Below, piece after piece: positions 22,708 to 34,766 of a stretch of 64,000 nt of DNA. The notes under the pieces are model-generated. The model was not told where the DNA came from. It did no database searches and saw only the letters and a list, made by a program, of their open reading frames with translations. The first letter of the stretch is position 1; each line of letters opens with the position of its first letter. The stretch spans positions 4,216,001 through 4,280,000 of the forward strand of contig OX596334.1 in NCBI GenBank assembly GCA_951394405.1, written 5' to 3'. Source of the stretch: Coprinellus micaceus. Its lineage: Eukaryota > Basidiomycota > Agaricomycetes > Agaricales > Psathyrellaceae. A program made the translations under genes and the position numbers.

Positions 22708-25339
22708 ATGAATCGCGACTCTTACTCCTCCATCGTCTCTCGTCCTCCCTGCCCGACCCCTCACCGTATGGCCGAACCTGACACCGGTAAGCATGTATTC
22801 GTTCACTCCCAACCATTCGGCGTTAACAAATCTTGTAGTCATGGCAGATTCCGCAAACCCAGGGGCACGTCGTTTCTTTCTCCTTCGTCAGTCGTCGATC
22901 TCTGACCTCACCATTAGGAAACAACGCCAACCCAAACCCCTCAGCTGTCTACCGTCCCCCTTTCTAACGTAAGGGGGGACGTAAACTCACAAGGCGGCGA
23001 CGGTCAGCAAGTAAGTTTCAATTCGTCGTACGTTTAGTTTGTTCCGCCTCACCCTCGATTACAGGGCTCAGCCTTTCATCTCGACCCGCCGATACAACCG
23101 AGATCCCCGCGCATGCAAACCGTTCCAACAAATCAAGACTATGGATACGCTCAGTACCAACAGCACGCTTACACCCGGGATCCCCAGGTGCAGGATAGCT
23201 GGGGCAATCCTTATCTTGAGCCGTCCGTCCCTTCTCAAGCCCCACAGTCTGTCGCGGGGCAGTCCCGCCCACATCCCCAGTTTCCTCACCCACAGAATGC
23301 TGCGCACCCTACCGAGCACCCTACGCAATACGTCCCAGGACATCCGAACCATCACCAAACACAATTCCCAGTTCAAAACCAGCAGTCAGGCCACTATTCG
23401 AGCCACTACTCCCCTCAGAATTCAGCCCAGTATTCGTATCAGCCTGCGACTGAACCCCGGGCACGGTCTTACTCAGACTTCCAATTCGCATCGCAGCACT
23501 CAAACACCCAACACCATCGACAACACCCCTCAATCCAGCAGCCGACCCAGTACCCAACCCTACAGTCAGATCAGGATTCGACCCACCCCTCGTACCAGCA
23601 CTTCGTCCAACATCAGCCCTATCCTCCCAGCCGGTCCCTGCCACAGTCCAGCCAGCCACCCTCCCAGGCTCGCGGCATTAGCCAGCGTCCCTCGAATGCT
23701 AATTCGTCGAGACCACCCTCTGTGGCACCCTCGCAAGAGGAACACTTCAGCACTGACGGCGATACTTCTGACTCTCTCTCCAACGCTTCACATGCATCCA
23801 GGTCGACTACCGGGAACAAAAAGCGGCGGCACAACCCAGGACCTGTCGAAAGGGAGACCCAGACGATGCCTAACTTAGTGCCGTCGTCAGTGACCCATCA
23901 CGTTCCATCAGATGTGAGCCCCCCCTTCTTGAACCCAACGGACCACGACTGACTTCTGCTCGATAGATGCAATACCAGCAGTTGATGACCGAACTCAGGG
24001 GAGTGAGGGACCGACTTGACCATTATTCAAGCAGCACTGCGCAAGGGCAGGTGAGCCCCACGTTCGATATCCCCTGGTTAGTGTCTTACTTAGTTCCTCT
24101 TGATAGTCCATGCCCCAACCGCAGCCCTTGGTCCCATTTGATCCTAGCCAAATCGCCACGATGATTGCAGACGGGTTTAAAGTAGCTCACGATATTTTGC
24201 GACAAGGTGTTACCGCAGAAGTGAAGAGAGAACCCGCAGACGAAGACATGGACGAAGACGAGCTCAAGCCAAAACAGAAGAAACTTAGCAAGTCGGCCTT
24301 GGAGCCTCAGACTCGCGCACCTAGATCTCGAAAACTTGCGGTACGTGCTTATTCTATTGGAAGGATGTGGTTATTGAGATTCAATCCCCAGCGCGTCATC
24401 CGAGACGCCTTCAAGTCGCTTTTCAAGGGCGACGTTAACAAAACCACTTCAAACGAGACGCCCCCGTGCACGATCGAAGACTTCCGGCTCGATCTCTCCC
24501 TTCCCCCCAGCGGCGCACACAACGTTTCAGCAAAGAAGCTTTTCGTCGCTTATGTCTTCAATCGGAACGATCCCATCATTCTCCAGATCCAACCGACCAA
24601 AGAGGAGGTAAGCCGGCTGTTCATCTCTAATTTTCGGAATGCCCGCACGAAGGACAAACGAAGGAAATTGACGCAGGACGAGAACGACGCCCTCAAGCAG
24701 CAACATCGTCGCAGAGAGCGTCGTAGATGGGTGCGTTTATCATTACATCCTTACTTCAGCTCATTTTTCTTTCAGTACTGACGCACCCCTAGATGTACTA
24801 CAGGCGAGTAAAAGCAGCCAAGCGCTACGCGGACACCAAGCGTCACTTGCGCCTGGTCATGGCCTTCGGAATCGATGGGATGTCTTCCGATGAAAGCGAC
24901 CACAATAATGCGACCGGTCAAACCCTGTACCGCATTCATGTTAACCAGTGGAGGCACCCCGATGCTACAGAATGCCTTCGAGCACTCGACTCCGTCCATC
25001 GTGACTCCCGATTCGGTCCGAAACGCACGGCTACCTCTGGCGCTCATGCTCACAACCGCGTCATCACGTCAACTCAGTCCAAACGCCCGCCCGTTCGAGA
25101 ACTCCCTTCGAATCTTTACAGCGCGAAGTGGGTATCCAAGCTTCCCGAATTCGCTTACAAAGAATTGGAGATCGAAGAGGTTCCGCAGGGCGAGCGTTAC
25201 GATTTCTCCCACACCCCCTACATTCGCGAGTACGTCTTCATCCCACTCCCATCGTTTGCAAGTGTTGCTAACAAGCTCCTACAGTCTCGTCTGGGCGAAG
25301 AACAACGGCCAATTAAACGCAAACTATATCTATGCTTAG
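22708..25339 (+). CDS. Hypothetical protein, PQ/Ser/His-rich N-terminus and conserved C-terminus
   Basis: The 3' exons are certain from frame: 23065-23913, 23967-24050, 24107-24340, 24392-24730, 24793-25229 and 25285-25339. The 5' exons are less sure: 22708-22786, one beginning at 22839, and one ending just before gtaagt near 23008. The large exon encodes a low-complexity Pro/Gln/Ser/Tyr/His region ending in a basic NKKRRHNP patch, a possible nuclear signal. Later exons encode an acidic/basic linker and an RDAFKSLFKGD segment. A conserved-looking C-terminal block contains GIDGMSSDESDH, then PVRELPSNLYSAKWVSKL, and ends NANYIYA. I take it for a multicopy fungal family of unknown function. A regulatory or DNA-associated role is only a guess from the composition and basic clusters. 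Confidence 0.65.
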
Positions 25340-25584
25340 GAGATAGATGGCCACTGGCTGCATTCCCCCGATTCATTCCCCCCACCTCTACCTTCCTTTA
25401 CGATTTAAATTCGTGTTTCGCTACAGTTCAAGCATGTCTCCCGTGTCTACCGTATGGATTACCCCTTTAATTGCTAGTTAACAGACTGTACCCACCTCTT
25501 GTTCCGACGCTGTTTTCGCTTCCCTCTCTTCCCCGAATTTCGACTCGCCCGCGGCTGGTTTCTGGTTCTTTGGCTTCTCATCAG

Positions 25585-27086
25585 TCACTTCTCCCTTCTC
25601 GGGTCCTCCATTTCATCGTCTTCTCCATAGTCCACCTTGCAGTTCATGCCAGCCTCTCCAGAGTCCCGGACGCTACGTCCTTGCTCTAACGCCCCTTGTA
25701 GCATTCCAACCACTGCTTTTGCGACACCGTAGAAACACCGTAATTCAGACATTCCAAATCTAACCGTACAATTAGTCTTCTCTCACTTGAATGACGAGTA
25801 CGCACCCGTAGCTGAAGACGACTGGGACAGCCTGCGACTGGGTTGGAGCATTAAATTGAGATAGTTCAAGGCGAGGGCCGCCCTCCCGTATGCCAAGCAG
25901 GTCGCACCCTTCCCATACAACCAAACGGTGTATATCTCCCTCCTCGCATTCCTTTGTCCTCAGTTCGGGGCACAGTTCTTCCGCTTTGCTAAGCAGTGCG
26001 GTAGTCACGTCTGGGCGGGGCTTCGGGTACCTAAAGCGTCGTGGTAAATACTTCAACAGATAGCAAATCGAAAAGTGAGACAGCGGTCACCAGTTTCCGG
26101 AACAAGCCATTCCTCCAACCACGACCTATAGCAACAATCCCCATCGGTATTCGTATTGGTGGACTGTAACTGTTGGACTCACATCACCATCACCCAGGGG
26201 AACGACGAAGAACGGCGGTTCGTCAAGGGTCTCATAGAACACTTTGCCAGTTGTAAACCACGGCGCTCGTAACCGCACCGTCTGAACTCGGACCGGTCGA
26301 ATTGGAGATACATCCTCTATACCGCCAATAAACCCCGCACCGAGCCCAACGCAAACGATCACGGCGGACGGCGGGTGAGGGGATGACGCGACAAGCCCTT
26401 CCATAGGCCGTTCGAATGCAGAGACGCCGCCTTCGACGAGTTCGCTAATATGTCGGACGGTGCCTCGGTACACTCTACCTCCAGCCGATACAAAATCTCT
26501 GAGCATCTCGTTTATCATCTCGTCAGGGTTCACGACGATCGTTTTGAATCGCACACCCTGACTTGCCCCCTTCACCAGCCCCTCGATTGCTAGCTCTTCC
26601 TCCTATCACACGTAAGCGGCTTGCTTGACTGCGAAAATAGCCCAGGACCTCACCTCTTTGAACTGAAGAAACCGGGCTTCATCCACGACGTCCGCGAAGT
26701 AAGATATACACTCAATCTCGCGGATGCTCCCGGAGTCGTTCGTTGCTGTAAGGGCTTGCAGGTAGTGCAGCGTGTGTTGCTCAAAACTAGCGACCGTTGT
26801 TTTCAAACTCCCGATGAAGCAACCCTAGATAGAACGGTATTCAGACGACGAAGAAAGCGAGGTTGCGCTCTTACGGAATATCCTGTCGTGTATCGAGTGG
26901 GGAGGGGATCTCTAGGGAAAACTTGAGCGACAATATCTACTTGTCGGGCAAATTTCTGAGACTCCAGGGCACACATGAGGCCGTGCACGCCTAGGGAGGA
27001 GATGGAGAGGATGTGTCATTCATTTATCCAATTATCTTTCATGGTGACGCACCAGCTCCTAGAACGACAACGTGGTCCGTCTCCAT
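25585..27086 (-). CDS. D-amino-acid oxidase-like FAD protein (altered C-terminal signature)
   Basis: Seven exons (27086-27053, 26990-26875, 26824-26654, 26602-26183, 26125-26091, 26030-25806, 25759-25585) keep one frame to 391 residues, close to the family length. The N-terminus is the FAD-binding Rossmann fold, VVVLGAGVHGLMCAL at residues 6-20. The middle carries AVIVCVGLGAGFIGG and VRLRAPWF. NWYPKPRPDVT matches the substrate-binding Tyr/Pro/Arg segment of DAO enzymes, and GGPRLELSQF follows. After PVVFSYG the family normally has a HGGxGxxxSWG-type signature. Here the reading is FGMSELRCFYG, followed by the usual AKAVVGML helix. No C-terminal SKL-like peroxisomal signal is seen (end RREK). 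The product could be an inactive paralogue, a neofunctionalised oxidase, or a copy whose last intron I have placed wrongly. Confidence 0.75.
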
Positions 27087-27995
27087 CTCCTCTGGTTTGA
27101 GCGAGGGCTGGTGGGGAAGTGAGGTACGGAGCACAGGCAGGGGATAGAACCAAAGCCGTGCCAATTCACAGGCAGCACCGCGTGATTATCTCGGGTCCGA
27201 GATCCGTCACCACGCCGAAAGATTGAGACCAGGGAACGAGTAAGGCACGTTCAATTTCTATTGTTGATACCTCTGTTTTTCCCGATAGTGCGCCTTAATA
27301 GGCTTGGGGGACAAGGTCGTTCTATGGCGGCTTTGAGAACCGGCGGTATATGGTCGGGGGCATCAATATTCGCACTCGAGTCCCGCCTTGTGAACGGAAG
27401 ACTGCTCAACGATTGAGATGCTTGGAACCTCCAGACTGAGCGCTGAAACTGGATCCGGCGCTTAAACGAGCATGACGTACACTACCATCCCGCATTGTGG
27501 ACCCAATGTGGGCCACAGCAATGACGTCAAGCACGCTATCCCAAACTGGTTAAGTGTTCGCTGTGGGGGTGAGCTTGGACTGGTCAAGGTATCCAGGTTC
27601 GCGTCGTTTCCTCTCGTATCCACAACCTTCAAACACTCCTGGGGCGTCCTTGAGTTCACTCTCGAGGTGTTCGATGATCGAGACAAATTGGCACGAAACC
27701 GTGATTTTCACCAGTATCTGACAGAGGAGAACCCAATGAACACCTTCCCCGAAGACGGCTAGTTTATACCGAGCGATGGATTGGTATGATATCGGGGGTA
27801 GGAAGAACAGTTGTTCCTGGCACCTCCTTGGGGGCCGATTGGGAGGTGTTGCGGGTTCACAAGGCGGGAAGGACGGTTTGGTTCGACCTTGGCTGGGGGA
27901 TGATTTCGATTTTTTGACGGGATCGAAGTGGCCGAGCCTGGGAGTCCTTGAGACCGATGACGGTGGTACCTGGGGGATTCGTAAGTGAGCGCCTA
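27087..27995. other. Upstream region of the oxidase gene, no clear gene
   Basis: A plus-strand frame at 27472-27762 (96 codons) and one at 27776-27988 show no recognised motif. The stretch is bounded on the right by the left arm of the inverted duplication, which starts abruptly at 27996. Confidence 0.35.
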
Positions 27996-30648
27996 GAGAG
28001 CAGTCTGCGTCCCTCCGAGCCGCCCGTTCAATAGGATGTGATTGTTCTCACTGTGAAGCGGCTGCACGGGAGATATACGTGAACTAGCCCGACATTTCCG
28101 CCGCTCGAATCGTAACTTTTCGCCTTCGCGCCCACGAGGGTGAAAGTAAGCCCGCCATTGCAGACATGGGTCCAACAACAACGATCGCGTCGGGTGTCGA
28201 GGAAGGTATGTCAGATATGCGGGTGTGGGTGATCTGCGGAGTGACACTCGAGACTGTGACTTTTGCGAATTTAAAATCAACGTACTCACCATTGCGAGCA
28301 CCCGACCGCCACGCGAACAGCATCGCCCCTGTTCTAGCTTAGGGTGTGCCCTTATGTATAAATGAGGTTTCGCAAGAGGACGCTGGACTGCTGTACAGGC
28401 ATCATGATCAGGCTTCTACGCGTTGGTATAGATTCCCAAGTTCTTCTGAACTTACCTTAAATCGTCGAACCGGATATCCGTCGTCTTCTACTAAGGGGAA
28501 ACATTGATCAAAGCATTCACTTCCCTCTTTTCTTGTGGCCTACTGTCCCTCCTTAGACTCCCGTCCGCCCCAGCTTCCAGGAGCATTGGGAAATCGGCAC
28601 CCGCCTTGCGCCTAATCCCTACAGCCTATGCTCTCCTCCTCATTCTCCCCTCTAGCAATGGACCAAGTCCCCGTGCGCCTCGACGACACCTCGACTGCTA
28701 GTACGAGCAGGGTTAGACTACTCACTCGACAACCCACGTCGCGGTCGAGGCTCGTTGAGGTGTTGGTACGGCATTTCACTCGGGGAGGACGACGTGAGCC
28801 ACGACCGAAAGAGCTCATCTATCGTTCCGAGCGGGAATCTCGAGGTATGGAGGCGGTACTGACAAAGGAGAGTGTGAGTAACGAGGTTGAGGTCGGAGCG
28901 TGACGGCAAAGAGTCTGAAGCCCCATGCGTGGGGCCTGGCGGGCGGGGGCTTGCGATCGTGTCGACGAAGGGGAGCGCGGGTTGTTCAGCCTAGGACGAA
29001 TGAAGGTAGTGAGTACACATATGGCGCCCTTCTATAACACGTACTCGCCTCCATCTCGCTGAGAATTTGCTCTCACGAAAAACCTTTCCAATTCCGTACT
29101 CTATTCCTCCGCAGAGAGGCGGAGGCGAGTGAAGACGAAACCCATGGACTCCTCACCCTCAAGAAGGAGAGAGTATGGAGCTGCGACTATCCAGGTTTGA
29201 TATCTTAGCAATGTATGTTGGTGTCTACGACGAGCTCGTCGAGAACGGTCGTGGAGTTGACGAGAGAGTCGTTAAGTCTTCCAGCGGGTTATTGGAAGAG
29301 GCGGAGGTCGAGCTGGGTATGGGACGCTGGGAATGAGTATTCCAATTTTATCGCCCCTCCAGTGTCTTGCTTACATTTCATGATTTCCTGCGTGGACCTC
29401 GACGGGAGTTGGGATCGCCGATTCACGTCTGAGTCGAAGGATGCGCCGTCGTTCCTCGCTCAGTCAGTCAGCGAATTGTATCCATCCTTCCCTGTTTCCA
29501 CTGCAGCCGCGCGATGGCTACATTTCTGGACGCGTCGGCGCCCCGCTTTATCGTCCTCTTCGCTCCAACTGACCGCGTTGGCGCAAGACAGCCAGAGAGA
29601 TAGTGGTGGTAGGTAAGTGAAGGGAATGAATTCCAGTCAGAAAGAGGCCGTGATCGCGCTTTCGTGCTTCGATGATTGACTCCCATCTTGGTCAGTGACC
29701 ACCACCATTGCCATCGTCGAGATCCCCTACACCCCATCTTGGTGTTATGAGCTGCTCAGCGATGGCAAAACGGCGGGATACAGTGTCCAGCAATGGCCCA
29801 TGCCTATCGGTTAACGCTGTCGTCGCTGATCAATGCCCCTAGCTGTTCAATCATCAAAGCATGCGCGCTTTTGAATCGAACCTTCACCATTCACCCGACT
29901 GAACGCCAAGAGGTCGCCCTGGACTTGGAAATCGTGAGGAAAATAAATAGAGGGGTATATTCTGTAAGTATGGACTGGAATAGTGCCAGAAGAATGCTGA
30001 ATCAACACTCGTTGACGCCGCCCAGAACTACACCTCCGCATCGCTCACTGGCCCTTCCTGGTTCCCGGGTCCTTTCCACACGCGACTCCACATCTCAAGT
30101 GGTTCCTTCTTTGTCCTCGAAAGGCGGCACCAGAGCCTCCCAAACCCATTCCTCCCTCCTCTCTCCCGCAGGGATCCTAGACCCCGGCACCTGTCGCAAT
30201 ACCTCAGTCAAGCGGATCCCACTCCAAGAGAGCTTTCGTCATGGGGAAAGTAGTTTTCAAAACTTCACCCAACCCAGTGCCGCTCTTCGTGTCGTGCCTC
30301 GGTTTACTGCGGCGATCGATGTCAAGTCCAGGTTCGGGGTAGTTTCGGGGCATTCTCGTCGGTAGTAAGCTGTCTTGCACCCTCGGAAAGTAGCGAGTCT
30401 GTACTGATATTTGTGAATTGGCAGAGCCTTGACTGTTGAAGACTGGCTTCGTCCAGCATCCCCGATCTCCATTAGTACGTCCAGTGTCATCCTCCCCTCA
30501 TTACATCGAGCGGGACGCGCTTTTGGGTATCCCCACCCGGCGTACCTCGCCAACACGCCTACCTCGCCAACGTCGAACCCGCTCTCCTTCTACTCCCCAC
30601 CGCTGAATCCCTCCCCAGACGATCGTACTTGCTTTCAGCGTTCTGGCA
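27996..30648 (+). repeat. Inverted segmental duplication, left arm (2,653 bp)
   Basis: The reverse complement of this segment recurs at 41356-44008. Start and end coordinates of all shared frames sum to 72004, so there is no insertion or deletion over 2,653 bp, and the shared translations I compared are the same. The outer border is at a GAGAGCAGTCTG junction and the inner border at GCGTTCTGGCA; flanks differ abruptly on both sides. I see no terminal inverted repeat, target-site duplication or transposase inside. Open frames exist (for example 29215-29616, and 29793-30365 with 190 codons starting MAHAYRLTLSSL) but I recognise no product. It is best described as a recent segmental duplication rather than a known transposon. 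Confidence 0.9.
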
Positions 30649-30879
30649 TTTTTGACCCTCTCAATTCAACACTGCGACCCCCTTCGTTTCCTACCTCCAC
30701 AACCCGTAGTCGCGTTTGGGCAATATAGCAATCTTGGGGGGTTACCTCCTTCGCCAAAACCTGTACGTGGGATTGTACGCCGATCCGTCCCACTATTCCT
30801 CCCATTCTACACCAATGCTTAGTTCACCTCAATGCAAGTATGTGGCCATTCCGGCCGTCGACGCTCCAACCCATAGGAG

Positions 30880-31241
30880 GGACTTGACAGGTACTTCCGT
30901 TTTCAAGGTAGCCGCTGTGAGACGCCCAATGCGGCACTTGCTTGGTGGAAGGTATGTACCCAGAGCCGATACGTTTGCCACACGTTCTCACTAGCATGAC
31001 ATCCCAGGAGAACGCGCCAGCGTTCCCCACACTTGCCCGTACGGCGCGGGACTTCCTCGCCATCCCCGCAACGAGTGTATCCGTGGAACGTGTCTTCTCC
31101 CAATCCCGCCACATCTGCACCGATGTCCGGAGCGCCCTCAAGGCGCAAACCATCAGCAAGGCCTTACTGAGCAAGGTATGGATTCGGAGCGGCCTCCTCT
31201 CGATTCCTGGGCAAGCAAAGAACCTGTACGCCCAGGATTGA
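30880..31241 (+). pseudogene. hAT transposase remnant (C-terminal dimerisation domain)
   Basis: Two pieces, 30880-30951 and 31008-31241, join across a 56-nt intron. They read LDRYFRF...ALAWWK, then ENAPAFPTLARTARDFLAI, then PATSVSVERVFSQSRHICTD. This is the hallmark end of hAT-family transposases: the WWK core, the FP-L-AR-ARDFLAIPATS block and the SVERVFS motif. The catalytic DDE core and the BED zinc finger are not found upstream, where the inverted-duplication arm ends at 30648. The remnant therefore cannot encode an active transposase. It may have been truncated by the rearrangement or by older decay. Confidence 0.75.
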
Positions 31242-31897
31242 GTCGATTCGCACCGATTTTGGTCTCTTTGTATAATTTTTTCGTATAATCGTATATATAC
31301 CGTTTGCACCGTATACGATACGGTTGGAGCTCTACGCCTGACCCTTCCAGCGGGTTAAGTTGGGATCCCGTGTCTCAGTCGATCGCGGCGTTGGGGGCAG
31401 GTCGTCCCGTTGCGGTATGTGATCTCATGCCCATTTGTCCAGGCCATTCGAGCTATTTGCAACCCTATACTCACAAGCCTTCGGCAAGGTTTCAAGTTCC
31501 GCGCTCACTTCGCCCTCCCCGGGCCTTTCTTGGGCCTCGGCTATCTTGAAGCTTGGAAGCCCTTCGCAAAATGCAGCCCACCTCCCCTCACCACCGCGAT
31601 GGCAAAGCGTAGAGCATTGGTGGGAGGACGGTTCAATACAGATCGTTCTCTAGGCTGTTGCCCATCGTATATTCAATGGGGTCAATGCAAAGTACATGTA
31701 CCTCCTTGAGATTAAACCATTAGATGCTACAGAATGCGCATAAACATAAGATCAATGACATTCTTCCGACGAAGCGCTCGACGAACACCCCCATGCATGG
31801 GGAGAGTTGGTGATTCCAAAGGGAAACACGGCCGTTCATAAATATCTAAAGGAAGGGAAGCCCAGCTGCATCGAAAACCGGTCGCCGCACCTGCTGC
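31242..31897. other. Intergenic, no convincing gene
   Basis: An AT-rich stretch follows the hAT remnant (around 31260-31320, with GTATAATC- and GTATATATAC-like sequence). Short frames of up to 99 codons follow. No terminal inverted repeat for the hAT remnant was identified here. Confidence 0.35.
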
Positions 31898-33568
31898 TCA
31901 CTTCTCAACATAGTCCAAAGTGAGTGAGGGTGGGAAGGTCTGCGAATAGTCCGCTAGCATCAGCCTAATTGCATCAGGACTAGCATATCCCATGCTGTGG
32001 ACGAGACCCGCCGACAACGCAAAGACTGCCTCTGCAATGGGCCGACCACAATCCGAGCGCTGCTTTAAAAAGTCGGAGATGGCGACCCTCTCTTCGGAGG
32101 ATAGTTCCGCACAAAGCTTGAAGATGATCCTTCGAAGTCCGGGGAATAAGCCCAATGCTGCGTTGAAGAAGCCACCGTTGGTATAGACGGCCACCGGCTC
32201 GAACGACACGAACCTCACGTGCGGCATGGCGGCGAGCACAGCGAGAGGATAGCGGGGGATAACCGGATTCGCTGACGATTGTTGGGAGGGGAATATGGCA
32301 TGAAGCTTAATAAGTGCCGTGAGGTGAGGTTGGAGGCGGTCGGCCAATGTATCCCACAGGAGGAATGAGAATAGGTCGAAGGGAGTCACTGGGGGTGGAG
32401 ATACGAGGGAGAGGACGTTGATTCCATCCATCAGGAGCTTGTGGATTGGTTTGAGGAATACCTCAACGCCGTGAAGCTTAAACCTCAAGACGATATCGCC
32501 ACGGTTGCAGGGCCGGACAAGTCGAATGGAAGGGGTGTCGTCCTCAATGAGGACAAGTCTGCAGCTGGTGAATGGCTCGCCTGGGCGAATGAAACTGGCG
32601 GCTCCTACGACCGCCGTTTTCGCAAGATCTGGGGAGATATTCGGGGGGAAAAGAACTGTCACATTGGCTGAGCATTGAGAAGGATAAAGGAGAACGTTGG
32701 CGAAGCTTTCGCATGTGGCATATGGAGCAGCAACGACGAGCTCTTGGAGAGAAGAGAGTTCGAGACGGTCGTTCGGGTCGAGCTGGGACATGCAATCCCA
32801 GATGACCAAGCGACGCAAAAGGCGGAGCTGGTGGCCGTGAAAACCTGAGAACCGAATAAATTGGTCGGAACTGGAGGGTAGGAAGGGTAGGGTGTAGTGA
32901 ATGGCAAGCGACGAGAGGTTGGGGAAGTTGCAGTGTACGAGAGGAATGTAGCAGTTGGTGAGACTGAGGCTTCTGAGCTTTGGTGCGTTGTTAGCGAACG
33001 GGTGCTGATACGAGGGTTCGTCGAGGTCGAGCCGCACACTCTCCTCGCCAAGGAAGGCTACCACGCAATGTTCGAGAGATTCTACAGGCATAGATAGCAA
33101 GAATTTTGCCATGTATCCGCCGTATGTGGGTCCGATTTCGATTCGAAGCGACCCCATCCGCTCGATGCAAGAGAAAACCGGCTCCCACATGAGATCCCCC
33201 AACGGTAGAGTGTCGTCTTCTTTGAATGCGATGCAGAAGGGAAGGGGGCATGATCGTTCGAGCATAAGGCAGAGCAAGTCCTCTTGAATATGGTTCAGGG
33301 GTGGAATCGTGGTCCACAGTTTCGGACTGCTGAGCGCAACGTCCCGGAAAGACCAACAGGTGTGGGTTATGGACAGCAGGTCACGGACGGCGTTTCGGGA
33401 AGAGTGGTTGAAAGTAGAGGATAATAATTCGATGCTGGTGATGTAAAGGAAGATGCGCGAAAGAACTTCGAACGGAAACTCCGAGATACGGGTTGCTCTC
33501 TGCTGAGCTTGGGTAGTGATGGATTCAGGAAGGTCGAAACGATGTTGAGTGCGAACGTCGAACGTCAT
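31898..33568 (-). CDS. F-box protein, single exon
   Basis: An intronless frame of 556 residues starts MTFDVRTQHRFDLPES. An F-box is at about residues 28-75: ISEFPFEVLSRIFLYI, followed by SITHTCWSFRDVALSSPKLW, the typical fungal F-box spacing ending in Pro-x-LW. The rest is a Leu-rich, variably spaced region (APKLRSLSLTNCYIPLVHC, FPNLSSLAIHY, LRLLRRLVIWDC, ELSSLQELVVAAP) that fits degenerate leucine-rich repeats used for substrate binding. Such proteins are adaptors in SCF (Skp1-Cullin-F-box) ubiquitin ligases. The gene lies inside the segment bounded by the inverted duplication arms and on the opposite strand to the RING gene at 34767. Its substrate cannot be told from sequence. Confidence 0.88.
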   Translation of the reverse strand: MTFDVRTQHRFDLPESITTQAQQRATRISEFPFEVLSRIFLYITSIELLSSTFNHSSRNAVRDLLSITHTCWSFRDVALSSPKLWTTIPPLNHIQEDLLCLMLERSCPLPFCIAFKEDDTLPLGDLMWEPVFSCIERMGSLRIEIGPTYGGYMAKFLLSMPVESLEHCVVAFLGEESVRLDLDEPSYQHPFANNAPKLRSLSLTNCYIPLVHCNFPNLSSLAIHYTLPFLPSSSDQFIRFSGFHGHQLRLLRRLVIWDCMSQLDPNDRLELSSLQELVVAAPYATCESFANVLLYPSQCSANVTVLFPPNISPDLAKTAVVGAASFIRPGEPFTSCRLVLIEDDTPSIRLVRPCNRGDIVLRFKLHGVEVFLKPIHKLLMDGINVLSLVSPPPVTPFDLFSFLLWDTLADRLQPHLTALIKLHAIFPSQQSSANPVIPRYPLAVLAAMPHVRFVSFEPVAVYTNGGFFNAALGLFPGLRRIIFKLCAELSSEERVAISDFLKQRSDCGRPIAEAVFALSAGLVHSMGYASPDAIRLMLADYSQTFPPSLTLDYVEK

Positions 33569-34079
33569 GACGGATGAACCAGTGGGCTAAAGAACGAGGA
33601 AGAGATGGGGAATGAGTGTTATTACGGCGCGATGATATAGAGGGAGCACGCACGATTCCTTTGAAAGGTTCGAAAGTCCAGGCTTTCGGAAACGACGCCT
33701 TTCAGCCATTTCGGATATAATGGATCCTTGTTGTGAGCCACCACGACAGGGTTTCGTTCTTTGACATCATACTTTTCAAAATTTCAAGGCCGGTGAGAGT
33801 TGAACATTGAACATTGACGTTGAACGCCAGTAAGTCACCGCGTCTTTGAAGAATGCGCGATCCAATCGAGGTGAGATGGCACGGAGTCCCAAAAAGGCAG
33901 TTGGGATCCGGAGTCCGGACGGGCAACGTCATGGGGAAATCCTCGAGAAACTGAGGGCCGGTAAAAGGGGAAAACTAACGGGTTGGAGCTCCTACGGACG
34001 TGTCAGGGGCACCACGGTGGCCTGAAGCTCGTTCAGAAATGCCAACCACAACACTAGGGGTCTGTAAGCAGTGGCTGCA
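33569..34079. other. Intergenic up to the direct-duplication border
   Basis: This is the promoter side of the F-box gene. Small frames only. The border of the duplicated segment is sharp at 34080. Confidence 0.35.
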
Positions 34080-34766
34080 GGATTCCAGGTGCGCATCAAA
34101 CAATTGAGGTGACGGGGTTAGTAGGGGGGGTAAGGCCCAGAAAATAACTTCCGAATTCGGTAGCTGCTGGCAGGCAAGATTGGCGCCGAGCTGGAAGCTG
34201 TGCCGCGTCTTTGTGGCGTGGCACCTGGGTCTCCTCCACTCCCTCGTGTCCCTGTCAACCGTTGAACGGTCAGGCTTTCCCCAACTTCTTGTCGCCTTCA
34301 ACGCCGGCTAGATGAACGCGACTCCCTAGAGTAGCGAGCTCTGACTATGTCACTATGTCCAACTCTGACGAAGATTTCGGAGCGAGCCTTTCCCTCTGAG
34401 CCTACGGGATTTTCTTATCTCTTTCTCTGAGGAACGTGGAAATGCCACTTGTTTCACTGCCGCCACGATCCTTTTTCCGAATTCTTCCTTTTTGAACAGG
34501 AGTCATCCTCACCTTTCCTTTCACATTCCTTCATCCCCATTTTTTGTTCATTTTTCTGTCTTTTTCGCCGGGCGGCCCCACTCTGGTTATGGCCCCCCTT
34601 TCATCACGATCTTTCTTTGACTCTCCGGACCGTCGAGCCTTATTGGAGTATCTGTGCGTTCAAAGTGTGAGTATAACTACCCGGCCTGTAGACGAACCCT
34701 CCAACTTACTCCCCCAACCCTTTTAGCAATTACCTTTCTACCCGACCGTCGCTCGCCTTCATCACT

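Noticed and set aside
23039..23878. 279-codon frame overlapping the large exon of the gene at 22708
   Set aside because: It is the neighbouring frame of a low-complexity exon. The other frame connects to the downstream exons by good introns and this one does not.
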